Shown piece after piece: positions 44,688-53,049 of a stretch of DNA of 54,788 bases; position 1 is the first letter of the stretch; the number at the start of each line of letters is the position of its first letter. The notes beneath the pieces are model-generated. The model worked only from the letters and a program-made list of their open reading frames with translations. It had not been told where the DNA came from and ran no database searches. This stretch comes from Richelia sp. CSU_2_1 (GTDB lineage: Bacteria; Cyanobacteriota; Cyanobacteriia; Cyanobacteriales; Microcoleaceae): NCBI GenBank assembly GCA_012034575.1, contig JAAUPF010000019.1, positions 1 through 54,788 of the forward strand, given 5' to 3'. A program made the translations under genes and the position numbers.

Positions 44688-44894
44688 TTGCCAACAGTAT
44701 CTCTAATCAAACATATGTATTCGCAGGGAGAAGTTTCAATAGAAGAGTACGATCGAGCGATGCTACTTTTGGGCGTGAAAAACAGATTTATTCATGGATT
44801 TCAGGTTCCCCAAGTCAATGAGTCTGTATCGGAATTGCTCGCCCTTGTCAATGAATTATTGACTTTATGGACTGCTCCTGGTGCCGAGGCATGA
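44688..44894 (+). CDS. Small HEPN-like protein or gene fragment
   Basis: 68 residues from TTG 44688. It contains LIKHMYSQGEVSIEEYDRAM and VKNRFIHGFQVPQVNE. The K/R-N-R-F-I-H segment is like the RNxxxH motif of HEPN-type RNase or transferase-associated proteins. The protein is too short for a complete HEPN fold, so it is probably a C-terminal remnant beside the fragment at 44597. I cannot say whether it is expressed. Confidence 0.4.
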   Translation: MPTVSLIKHMYSQGEVSIEEYDRAMLLLGVKNRFIHGFQVPQVNESVSELLALVNELLTLWTAPGAEA

Positions 44895-44902
44895 ATGCTG
44901 AA

Positions 44903-44937
44903 ATTGCCCGCTTTACTGCTAATTCAGGGCGGGCAAT
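44903..44937. terminator. Bidirectional terminator-like hairpin
   Basis: ATTGCCCGC (44903-44911) and GCGGGCAAT (44929-44937), perfect arms with a 17-nt loop. It lies after the HEPN-like gene and downstream of aqpZ on the other strand. Confidence 0.6.
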
Positions 44938-45052
44938 GCTGTTTGATTCGATCGGACTTTTTTAACAATAAACATATGCAAAAAATTTTGTGTGGAAGCC
45001 ACGGGACTTGCCGCTGGCGGGCTTGCCACCCAATGTCCGATCGGGGCAGATG

Positions 45053-45808
45053 CTAGTAATCTTGTTTGGATTCCTCGAAAAATGAGGAGTAGAGATATCC
45101 GGCCGCTACAGCGCCTAAAATAGGTGCCAGCCAGAACAGCCACAACTGGGCGATCGCCCAAGCTTTGCCACCAAACACAGCCAAAATTAAAGCAGGTCCG
45201 GTACTGCGTGCCGGGTTGACTGACAAGTTAGTAACTGGGATGCCAATTAAGTGTATTAGTGTCAGGCAAAAGCCGATCGGCACGGGTGCAAATCCTTTGG
45301 GAGCTCTGGCATCTGTAGCGCCCATAATCACAATCAAAAAGATGAATGTGAGGACAAACTCAGCGATGAAAGCAGACACCATTGAATACTTGCCCGGAGA
45401 GTTTTCATCGTAGCCGTTAGCTGCAAAGCCGCCAATCTCAAATCCGGGCTTCCCACTGGCAATTAAATACAGGACAATGCTGGCGATAACTGCACCCACC
45501 AGTTGGGCAATAATGTAGGGGAGAAGATCTCGGGATGGGAAGCGTTTGCCCGCAAACAAACCGAAGGAAACTGCCGGATTGAGGTGGCAACCGGAAATGT
45601 GCCCGATCGCGTAGGCCATTGTCATTACTGTCAAACCAAAGGCCAAAGAAACGCCCACCAATCCAATCCCTACGGGGAATACAGCATCTGTCGAGATTTT
45701 TGCTGCATCGATCGTAAATACTGCCGCTAACACCGCACTGCCGCACCCCCCGAAAACTAGCCAGAAAGTGCCGATGCACTCCGCTACGTAACGTTTTATA
45801 GGTGACAT
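45053..45808 (-). CDS. aqpZ: Aquaporin Z-type water channel
   Basis: 251 residues from ATG 45808 ([18 protein letters not shown]); an upstream ATG at 45847 would add 13 polar residues. Six membrane segments and both NPA boxes: HLNPAVSFG and [10 protein letters not shown]. The selectivity filter has Phe of the first half and Arg after the second NPA (NPARS), the pattern of water-specific AqpZ rather than glycerol channels. It sits in the cytoplasmic membrane and helps with osmotic change, which fits the presence of MscS channels. Confidence 0.95.
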   Translation of the reverse strand: MSPIKRYVAECIGTFWLVFGGCGSAVLAAVFTIDAAKISTDAVFPVGIGLVGVSLAFGLTVMTMAYAIGHISGCHLNPAVSFGLFAGKRFPSRDLLPYIIAQLVGAVIASIVLYLIASGKPGFEIGGFAANGYDENSPGKYSMVSAFIAEFVLTFIFLIVIMGATDARAPKGFAPVPIGFCLTLIHLIGIPVTNLSVNPARSTGPALILAVFGGKAWAIAQLWLFWLAPILGAVAAGYLYSSFFEESKQDY

Positions 45809-45931
45809 ATTGTTAAGACCGTTGTTGACTGGCCCGTATTTTAACACAGCTATTAGGAAAAATTTTGCACTCCAAAAGATAGTTTTATATAATCAAAACT
45901 TGATATAATAATATGTTGTGATAGTAAAACA

Positions 45932-46415
45932 ATGATAGTTATTGTGATGGGTGTCTCCGGTTCGGGAAAAACTACTGCGGGCAAGTTGCTGGCGGATTCT
46001 TTGGATTGGGATTTTCACGATGCTGACGATTTTCATCCAGCGGCTAATATTGAAAATGAGCCAAGGCATTCCTTTAGACGATGCCGATCGAATGCCTTGG
46101 CTGTGGCAAATGCAAGGCGCGATCTCGAATTGGTTGGCAGCCAAAAAGAATGTTGTTTTGGCTTGTTCCGCTTTGAAAGCTACTTATCGGGATTTGCTTT
46201 GTGACGATCGCGATCGAACGATCCTGGTTTATCTCAAAGGCGATTTTGAGTTAATTTCCCAGCGCTTGCGACAGAGGCAAAACCACTACATGAAAGCTGG
46301 CTTGCTGTCAAGTCAGTTTGCACAGCTCGAAGAACCTCAAAATGTAATTGTCATTGATGCTGCACAGCCGCCAGAGGCGATCGTCGAGCAGATTATCGAG
46401 CGTTTAAAACTTTAA
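45932..46415 (+). pseudogene. gntK: Gluconokinase (gntK), frameshifted
   Basis: The ATG at 45932 gives [15 protein letters not shown] (Walker A at 7-14) and [14 protein letters not shown], the gluconate site, then leaves the family frame at 46050. The other frame continues with [33 protein letters not shown] and VYLKGDFELISQRLRQRQNHY to a stop at 46413-46415. In homologues this reads NIEKM, so two A of a GAAAAAATG run are missing (or one base is added). The joined protein would have about 161 residues. It phosphorylates gluconate to 6-phosphogluconate. It diverges from aqpZ, with a TATAAT box at 45904-45909 that could serve as its -10. Confidence 0.85.
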
Positions 46416-46560
46416 TCCAATAATTAACTAGGGCTTGCTGAATAAGTCTTTTAGTGGGGTTAGGGAACAGGGTTCGAGGCAACAGGCAACAGTTTTGAGG
46501 GAATAGGCAACAGGCAATAGAGAAAAACCCGATTTCTCAGTCCCCCGTGCAAGTCCCAAA

Positions 46561-47565
46561 TTAATTTTTGTACAAATATAGAAAAGCTTCTACTTCAGCA
46601 GCAGTAGGTTGAGCCGCGATCGCCCCCGGTTTCATTGCCGTCATTGCGCCCACCGCATTCGCGTAAGTCACCACTTTTTTCACTATTTCAGGATCTGCTA
46701 AACTCTTAATTCCCCGATCGCACAACTGCCGTACAAATCCAGCTAAAAAACCATCGCCCGCACCAGTCGTATCTTCCACATCTACTTTAAAAGCCGGGAT
46801 TTTGCCTTCATTTTCCGAGATACAATAAGAGCAGCCTTTGTTGCCCGCAGTTACCAAAACACCTTCAGCAACATCGAGACTGTAAGTAATCGCACCAGCG
46901 TCGGTTGTTTCAAACAACCACTCAGCTTCTTCTTCAGATAATTTGAGGAAATCGACTGTTTTTAACAATTCTTTAATGCGCGGTTTTGCCTCCTCTGGAT
47001 TCGGCCAAAACACCGACCGCCAATTAACATCAATTACAATTTTCAAATCGTATTTTTCTGCTAGTTCGATCGCCCGCGCGATCGCCTCTCGGCTGTCTGG
47101 GTAAGCTAATTCTAAAGTTCCTAAAACCAGAAATTCAGCATTTTCAAACAGTACCTCCGGCAGTCGATCGGCACTGAGGCGAGTATCGGCAAATTCTGCA
47201 GTATTAGATACAATATTAGATACAGGATCGACTGCGGTAGCAAAACCGACAAAAGACCGATCGCCCCCTGCATTCCTCAGGACGCGCACTTGCCGCGTTG
47301 GTGCGTTTGGATGTTGCTGCACTCCTGTAGTGTCAACCCTTACTTCTTGCAGCAGCCGCACTAAAGAATTACCCAATTCATCAGCACCTACAGCACCGAT
47401 AAATCCCGCCGCCGTACCCAATTTAACCAGAGCACAAGCAACATTTGCCGGAGCACCGCCGGGATACGCAGTCCAAGATTCTACCTCTGCTAAAGATGCT
47501 CCAGGTTGGTCTGCCAAACAATCAAATAAAATTTCACCGAGACACAGAACGCGAGGATAAAACAT
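46561..47565 (-). CDS. PfkB-family carbohydrate kinase (fructokinase-like)
   Basis: 334 residues, ATG at 47565. PfkB marks: LCLGEILFDCLAD and YPGGAPANVACALVKLG at the N-terminus, GFIGAVGADELG, DVNWRSVFWPNP, and the C-terminal DTTGAGDGFLAGFV with the catalytic Asp. Closest in feel to cyanobacterial fructokinases that phosphorylate fructose to fructose-6-phosphate, e.g. after sucrose breakdown. A second sugar kinase (gluconokinase) lies just beyond, on the other strand. Fructose is inferred, not shown. Confidence 0.88.
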   Translation of the reverse strand: MFYPRVLCLGEILFDCLADQPGASLAEVESWTAYPGGAPANVACALVKLGTAAGFIGAVGADELGNSLVRLLQEVRVDTTGVQQHPNAPTRQVRVLRNAGGDRSFVGFATAVDPVSNIVSNTAEFADTRLSADRLPEVLFENAEFLVLGTLELAYPDSREAIARAIELAEKYDLKIVIDVNWRSVFWPNPEEAKPRIKELLKTVDFLKLSEEEAEWLFETTDAGAITYSLDVAEGVLVTAGNKGCSYCISENEGKIPAFKVDVEDTTGAGDGFLAGFVRQLCDRGIKSLADPEIVKKVVTYANAVGAMTAMKPGAIAAQPTAAEVEAFLYLYKN

Positions 47566-48002
47566 AATCGATTTTAGGTTTTAGGTTTTAGATTTGAGAT
47601 TTGAGATTTTATGTTTTAGAGCTAACTAGATGTTAGATTTTAGATTGATTTTAGATTTGAGGGCTAACTTGAATTTTAGAATGCTGCAAACAGATGCAAT
47701 GGACTGAGTGGTTTTACTTACCAACATTTGTGGGAGTTTTCGGACCAGAACGATCGTACCTGATGTTGGATGCGCGCCCAGACAGTTGAGTTTGGACACT
47801 CGCCTCCTGTCGCTGGCTGTTGCGCCCGTACCTCTTGCTGTATCTGCCCTGCTTTAGCAAAGCAGGTTCGGCTATTGCTGGTGCAGGCTCAACGTTGAGG
47901 CGGTACAAAGGTTAACACAAAAACATTTAATTTTATATTCATGCTTTATCCTTCATCCTCTAGAATTGTAGCTAGGTAAATATGCAGACATAGGAAAACT
48001 TT
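47566..48002. other. Intergenic region with TTTTAGA/TTGAGAT heptamers
   Basis: GATTTTA, GGTTTTA and TTGAGAT units at 47570-47665. A 64-codon open frame at 47714-47908 (minus) from a TTG has no ribosome site and no known family, so I leave it out. Confidence 0.65.
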
Positions 48003-48278
48003 ATGAGTGGGAGCGTCTCTCAGACCCCTGTCACCCTGTCAGACAGAGAATTGCAGGTGGTTGAGTTGGTAGCGTCGGGATTGACCAATGAGAAAATAGC
48101 CGAAAAGTTAGATATTAGCAAGCGTACAGTTGACAACCACATTAGCAATATTTTGACTAAAACCGGCGCGGACAATCGAGTCGCGCTGGTGCGTTGGGCT
48201 TTGCAGTGGGGCAAGGTATGTTTGGATCATATTAATTGCTGCCCTCTACCGGGGCCGATCGATAAAGGAGTATCTTAA
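48003..48278 (+). CDS. Small LuxR-type regulator, PedR-like
   Basis: 91 residues from ATG 48003. The first 70 residues are a LuxR/NarL HTH (LSDRELQVVELVASGLTNEKIAEKLDISKRTVDNHISNIL); there is no receiver domain. The tail VCLDHINCCPLPGP has conserved Cys. This matches PedR, the cyanobacterial LuxR-type regulator of photosynthesis and redox genes whose Cys senses thioredoxin-linked electron transport. I call it PedR-like from length, HTH and tail. The next gene (48311) is on the same strand, 32 bp away, so the two are probably an operon. Confidence 0.8.
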   Translation: MSGSVSQTPVTLSDRELQVVELVASGLTNEKIAEKLDISKRTVDNHISNILTKTGADNRVALVRWALQWGKVCLDHINCCPLPGPIDKGVS

Positions 48279-48310
48279 ATAGGCGAATAGGTTGCGGACA
48301 GGCAAAAGTA

Positions 48311-48595
48311 ATGATGCAAACGGCACAAGAAAAACAACTGCGCTATCAAATTCAATGCCCGGGATTGCCACTGGCAGTGTATCGCGAAGTGGCAGCCCAT
48401 TTGCGTCAAGTTGAAGGGGTGGAAACCGGTTTAATTTCGCAGCAGTCGCAGCAGTTTAATTACGGCGACAGCCAAATTGGGGGATTGTGGATCGAGTATC
48501 CAGAAGGATTTGATTCGGCCGGCCGCCAGCAGGTCGATCGCATTTTGGCTTATTACGGCGATCGTTTTTCGCCTTGGGAACCATTAAATAGTTGA
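48311..48595 (+). CDS. Conserved small cyanobacterial protein after the PedR-like gene
   Basis: 94 residues from ATG 48311 (a second ATG at 48314). It is soluble, with marks YQIQCPGLPLAVYREVAAHL and DSQIGGLWIEYP, and DSAGRQQVDRILAYY. I do not recognise a family. Its stop TGA (48593-48595) is part of a TTGACAG array, so its last residues (NS) are set by the array. The tight spacing suggests co-expression with the regulator. Confidence 0.75.
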   Translation: MMQTAQEKQLRYQIQCPGLPLAVYREVAAHLRQVEGVETGLISQQSQQFNYGDSQIGGLWIEYPEGFDSAGRQQVDRILAYYGDRFSPWEPLNS

Positions 48596-48675
48596 CAGTT
48601 GACAGTTGACAGTTGACAGTTGACAGTTGACAGTTGACAGTTGACAGTTGACAGTTGACAGTTGACAGTTGACAG
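48592..48675. repeat. TTGACAG heptamer array, 11 copies
   Basis: Almost perfect array, starting inside the stop codon of the 48311 gene. Read in the other direction (CTGTCAA) it is open in all frames, which creates false ORFs such as 48456-48686 (minus). Confidence 0.95.
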
Positions 48676-48715
48676 CGATCGGTCATTAGTTATTAGTCAT
48701 TAGTTGATAGTTAAG

Positions 48716-48973
48716 AATATAGAACTATTCACTGACGAAAATCGGATTGTTTGCAAATGGCCGGATTGGATGTATGTCAAACCTGTCAATCCTCAAGATG
48801 CTTCTCACGTCCGCCGCAGTTACACGCCGCATACAGAAGGAAGCGTCCCGCTAATCGCGATCGAATTTCTGGTAGAAGACTACAGAGATGAATTTTCCAA
48901 TGAGTCGGTTGAAGGGGTGGGAAAATGGTTTTTTTACGAATGGGTAATCAAAATTCCTATATATAGAGTCTTA
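48716..48973 (+). pseudogene. Uma2 (DUF820) fragment
   Basis: About 86 codons (ELFTDENRIVCKWPDWMYVKP, VPLIAIEFLVEDYRDEFSN, VGKWFFYEWVIKIPIYRVL) in frame with the methyltransferase. The pattern 'PLIAIEFL...GKWFFYE...IPIYRV' is that of Uma2-type PD-(D/E)XK nucleases, common in cyanobacteria. The N-terminus is missing, since the frame begins in the heptamer array, and the catalytic Lys/Glu strand is cut, so it is dead. It ends at a GGTGCGCAGTGCGCACC palindrome (48978-48994). Confidence 0.65.
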
Positions 48974-49018
48974 GTGTGGTGCGCAGTGCGCACCTTACAA
49001 TTAATTATAATTAATACT

Positions 49019-50152
49019 ATGTTAATCGAACTTTTGGATCGCATAAATTGGGAAAAAAGACCGTCACTGATATCATTATTTTCCGGTTGCGGCGGCATGG
49101 ACTTGCCATTTCACCGAGCGGGATTTAAAGTAGTTTGGGCGATCGACTCCAATAAATACGCCTGCAAAACCTTTAGCAGAAACATCGCCAATGCCATCAT
49201 CAACGACAGCATAGAAAATACCAATATTGCTGAAGTTCCAGACGCTGAAATATGTATAGGAGGTTTCCCCTGTCAAGATTTTTCCCTGATTTGGAAGCGT
49301 CCCGGACTGGAGGGAACTAGAGGTAATTTATATACATACTTTCTCGATTTTGTCAACAAGAAAAAGCCGAAAGCTTTTGTGGCAGAAAATGTCAAAGGTT
49401 TATTAAGCGCCAATAAGTATCAAGCAATTAAACAAATAATTTCCGACTTTGAAAGTATCGCCCCCGGTTATTTAGTCAAACCAAAACTCTACAACTTTGC
49501 CGATTACGGAGTGCCGCAATTTCGCCAAAGAGTCTTATTAGTTGGGATTCGGATGGATACGGGATTTGATTTCGTTCACCCCCAGCCGGAATACGGACTA
49601 AATCGCAAATACCCTTATCGAACTGCGGGTGAAGCACTCAAAGAAGTGGAGCAAGTTCTTGATAATAATCAGTACCATAAAATTCGCGCTCGAACTGTGA
49701 AAATTTTAAATCTGATTAAACCGGGAGGCAATTTTTCTGATATTCCTAAAGACAGTCCCTATTATGTAAAAGGCATGATCAGTCACGTTTACCGACGAAT
49801 TCATCCCGATAAACCGGCATCAACAATTATTGCGGGCGGTGGCGGCGGAACTTGGGGCTATCATTATTCAGAACCGCGAACTTTGACAAATCGCGAAAGA
49901 GCGAGATTGCAGACTTTTCCCGATGATTTTGTGTTTGAAGGTTCTACTACTGAAGTGCGCCGGCAGATTGGGAATGCAGTGCCGCCGGAGGGAATTGTTG
50001 CGGTTGTTGAGGCTTTAGTTCCGCTATTTCAAGGGAATTATCCGCAAGTCGATTTATATGAAATGAGTGAAAAGTTACGGCGAATGTCGATTCGGGAAAG
50101 ATTAAAACACGCTGAATTAGAGGTGTGCGATCGAAATTGGCAGTTACTTTAA
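49019..50152 (+). CDS. C5 DNA cytosine methyltransferase
   Basis: 377 residues from ATG 49019, the start of the family part (MLIELLDRINWEKRPSLISLFSGCGG). An in-frame start at 48704 would add an Uma2 remnant. Motif I FSGCGGMD at 21-28, IV GGFPCQDFS with catalytic Cys85, VI AENVKGLL (Glu123), VIII QFRQRVLLVGIR, X IGNAVPPEG. The target-recognition region lies between VIII and IX (about residues 195-300). No restriction enzyme gene is adjacent, so it is probably an orphan methylase. The target is unknown; the window is rich in CGATCG, which could be tested. Confidence 0.92.
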   Translation: MLIELLDRINWEKRPSLISLFSGCGGMDLPFHRAGFKVVWAIDSNKYACKTFSRNIANAIINDSIENTNIAEVPDAEICIGGFPCQDFSLIWKRPGLEGTRGNLYTYFLDFVNKKKPKAFVAENVKGLLSANKYQAIKQIISDFESIAPGYLVKPKLYNFADYGVPQFRQRVLLVGIRMDTGFDFVHPQPEYGLNRKYPYRTAGEALKEVEQVLDNNQYHKIRARTVKILNLIKPGGNFSDIPKDSPYYVKGMISHVYRRIHPDKPASTIIAGGGGGTWGYHYSEPRTLTNRERARLQTFPDDFVFEGSTTEVRRQIGNAVPPEGIVAVVEALVPLFQGNYPQVDLYEMSEKLRRMSIRERLKHAELEVCDRNWQLL

Positions 50153-50376
50153 AATGTAGGGAGATAAAGGGCGATCGTAATTAATGCACTCTACTTAATT
50201 CAGAACTTATATTCAATCTCCGTTAAATAATATTTATAATTAACCGCAGAGGGCGCAGAGGAGCGCAGAGAGAAGAGAGAGAACATATTGGGGATAGTCA
50301 ACGATTGACTCTCAATCCATCGACTGAGGGCGGGCACGGGAGCACCCCCTCCGCTTCGCTTCGCCCCTACCAACTA

Positions 50377-52653
50377 TCAACTATCGACTGCATAAACAAC
50401 AGCAGGCACGCGCTTGTAAGCAGGTGTTCCCGATCGCACTTCAATCCCCGGATTAAATATAACATTAACTTCAGGATAAAACATCAAAGCAGCACCCGCC
50501 CTTACAGCACCAAAAATCACCTCGACATTCTCCATTTCCCCTGCATTTCCCCGCACCTTAACCCGTTGATGTTCCTGCAATCCCGCACTTTCTGCATCTG
50601 CACGATTCATTAAAATACAGTTGCGATGCGGCATTCCCCGGTATTTATCGTTCGCTTTATAAACTACCGTATTGTGTTGCGAATAACTGCGCCCTGTCAT
50701 CAGCGCCACCACTGTTCCCCGCACCGATTCCGGCAAGCCAAATTCTGTAATTTCCGGTAATTTTAATGCGGGTAAAGGAGTCACAAACATTTGAGCTTTT
50801 CCCGACTCAGTGGGAAATTTTGGTTCTGTAAATATGCGATTGGCGATCGTAAATTCTTCTTTCGTTTCATCGATCGTCCCTATTTTAGCATAGCCCGGAA
50901 TAGTTTGCGCGATTAATTGTCGCACGTATTTTGTATCTTGCATTTGCCGCCAATCAACCGGATAAGTTCCGTGAATTCTCGCCGCTAATTCTGTCAAAAA
51001 CTCGACTTCTGAAATCAAATCGCAATTTTTGAGATGAGTTTCGCCCTCGTCGTTTAAACGCACAAAATTGTTTCCGGATTCCACAGTAGTTTTGTGGGGA
51101 TTTTCCAAGCGGTTCAATACCGGAATTACAATTGTATTGTGTTTAGCCAAGCCGTGAAAATGACCTAAATTCGGTTTAGTTGCCAGGTAGATAATTGTTT
51201 CGATATTGCCTAAAGCCCGTTTCGCTTCAGTTGCATCAGGATTCGCCGCATATAAATTACCGCCCACGCAAATTAGCGTATCTACTTTACCCGCATCTGC
51301 TGCTGCAATTAAAGAGCGAGTATCGTATCCCTGCACGCGGCTGAGAGAACGTCCTAATAGTTTTTCTAAAGCTTGCTGCACCTCTTTTTTCAGATTTACA
51401 GTCACGCCCATCGAACCGAATCCTTGCACGTTAGAATGCCCCCTCACTGGCATTAATCCCGCCCCTTCTTTGCCGGCATTTCCTGTCATTAAAGCAGTGT
51501 TGGCAATGCTGAAAATATTATCTACGCCGTTTTTTTGTTGGGTAATTCCCATCGCCCACGCGAAGACAACTCGCTGAGAATTGCCGATGATTTTAGCTGC
51601 TGCATGAATCTCTCTTTCGGAAACTCCGCAAGTTTCGGTAATAGTTTGCCAATCCGTTTCGCGGGCTTGTTGCAATACTGCTTCCCAATTTTCTGTATAA
51701 GCTTGCAAGTAGTTGGTGTCGGTTAATTCCTGTTCGATTAAGGACTTTTGAATGCCGACAAATAAAGCTGTATCGCTGCCGGGAATTGGTTGCAAGTACA
51801 GCGAAGCAATATCGGAACCGGTGAATAAAGATTTGACGGGAAAAGCTGGGGAACCGAACTTAACTAACCCGATTTCCATGACGGGATTGATAACAATTAT
51901 TTTGCCACCGTTATCGCGAATTTTAATCAATTCGTTCATCAACCGGGGGTGATTGTAGGAACAGTTAGAACCTGCGAGGACGACGCAATCTGCTTGTTTT
52001 AAATTATCCAAACTGACGAGGGAAGTGCGAGTACCGAACATTTTGCTCAATCCCACAGTTGAGGGAGCGTGACAAAGATCGGAACAATCTGCTAAATTGT
52101 TAGAGTCGATCGCCCGCATCATTAACTGCAATAAAAAAGCTGCTTCGTTGGAGGAACGCCCGGAACTGTAGGAGGCAACTCGATCGGGAGTTTTGCGAAA
52201 AGCAGTTTCGGCAATTTGATAGATTTCCTCCCAAGAAATAGGCTCGTAATGAGTATTTCCCGCCCGCAAAATCATCGGAAAACTCAAGCGGCCGAGTCGA
52301 TCGCACTCCATTGAATTTAATTGTTGGAGTTCTGCAATACTGTACTTTTCAAAGAATTGCTGCGATACTGGAGGTTGGATTTCTGAAGCAATTGCTTCCA
52401 CGCTTTTCATGCAGCGCTGAAGCGGTTCACCAGTTTCATTAGAAAAGCCACCTTTCTGCCCGCCCGCACCCCAAGAACAAGATAAACAAGCACTTTTGTG
52501 CAGCAAACTTTTCCACAATTTCGGCCCTTCAGGAGACAAAGTATGTTCGGCCCAATATTCAATTACGGATAAACCGCCGCCCATGTTTGGGGTTGCTTCA
52601 TTTGTTTCGTTGAAGGGCGGTAGGGGTTGGACATTTTCGGTGTTGGCGTCCAT
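50377..52653 (-). CDS. FdhF/YdeP-family molybdopterin oxidoreductase
   Basis: 758 residues from ATG 52653 (MDANTENVQ, with GAGAGGTAA upstream); an earlier in-frame ATG at 52701 is unlikely. Molybdopterin/formate-dehydrogenase-alpha fold: an N-terminal Cys pair (SACLSCSWGAGGQ, Cys56 and Cys59, not a full 4Fe-4S Cys set), SDLCHAPSTVG, VFAWAMGITQQKNGVDN, GHSNVQGFGSMG, GRSYSQHNTVVYK. This belongs to the YdeP group, whose substrate is not known and which is linked to acid resistance in E. coli. The last residues (VDS) and stop TGA are formed by a TTGATAG repeat. Confidence 0.88.
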   Translation of the reverse strand: MDANTENVQPLPPFNETNEATPNMGGGLSVIEYWAEHTLSPEGPKLWKSLLHKSACLSCSWGAGGQKGGFSNETGEPLQRCMKSVEAIASEIQPPVSQQFFEKYSIAELQQLNSMECDRLGRLSFPMILRAGNTHYEPISWEEIYQIAETAFRKTPDRVASYSSGRSSNEAAFLLQLMMRAIDSNNLADCSDLCHAPSTVGLSKMFGTRTSLVSLDNLKQADCVVLAGSNCSYNHPRLMNELIKIRDNGGKIIVINPVMEIGLVKFGSPAFPVKSLFTGSDIASLYLQPIPGSDTALFVGIQKSLIEQELTDTNYLQAYTENWEAVLQQARETDWQTITETCGVSEREIHAAAKIIGNSQRVVFAWAMGITQQKNGVDNIFSIANTALMTGNAGKEGAGLMPVRGHSNVQGFGSMGVTVNLKKEVQQALEKLLGRSLSRVQGYDTRSLIAAADAGKVDTLICVGGNLYAANPDATEAKRALGNIETIIYLATKPNLGHFHGLAKHNTIVIPVLNRLENPHKTTVESGNNFVRLNDEGETHLKNCDLISEVEFLTELAARIHGTYPVDWRQMQDTKYVRQLIAQTIPGYAKIGTIDETKEEFTIANRIFTEPKFPTESGKAQMFVTPLPALKLPEITEFGLPESVRGTVVALMTGRSYSQHNTVVYKANDKYRGMPHRNCILMNRADAESAGLQEHQRVKVRGNAGEMENVEVIFGAVRAGAALMFYPEVNVIFNPGIEVRSGTPAYKRVPAVVYAVDS

Positions 52654-53049
52654 TAGTTTACCTCTCATTGGGATTGGGGGTTGATGCGGGTGGCGAACCA
52701 CTTTAAAGGTTGAGTTTGTCAGTCTAATTTTACCACATTTTGAGAGTTTTAGGTTGGGTAGAACGCAGTGAACCCTCCGCTAAACGCTCCGCCCAACGTC
52801 CATTTACAGCGGGAACCGCTGTATAGTTTAAGTTAGGCTCACAGACGCTCGATCGATTTATAGTTTAAGTCGGATTTACTGATATCTTGCAGCAATGTCA
52901 ATTGGGGATTGTTGGCGGGGTGGGGGCGGGTTTTCGAGATTGTCATTTGTGGGCACAGATTGTTGAAAAACCCGCCCCTACAGGAATCGAGCGCGAGCGG
53001 GCAGGCTCGCACTACAACTATCAACGATCGACTATCAACTATCAACTAT
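52654..53049. other. Intergenic region with hairpin repeat and TCAACTA array
   Basis: No gene. Contains the dispersed hairpin at 52923-52978 and a CAACTAT array at 53015-53049 that touches the stop of the oxidoreductase at 53050. A GCGGGAACCGC micro-palindrome lies at 52809-52819. Confidence 0.7.
52923..52978. repeat. Dispersed hairpin repeat (GGGGCGGGTTTTC ... GAAAAACCCGCCCC)
   Basis: Best-preserved copy of the family: arms of 13-14 bp at 52923-52935 and 52965-52978 with a 29-bp loop. Also at 6335-6387 and 33428-33484. All end near CCTACAG or CCGGCAG. Confidence 0.7.

Noticed and set aside
47714..47908. 64-codon frame on the minus strand
   Set aside because: TTG start right after a stop, no ribosome site, no recognisable family, and it lies in a repeat-rich intergenic region.
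48456..48686. Minus-strand frame with QLSTVNC repeats
   Set aside because: It is the open direction of a CTGTCAA array, so it is an artefact of the 7-bp repeat.
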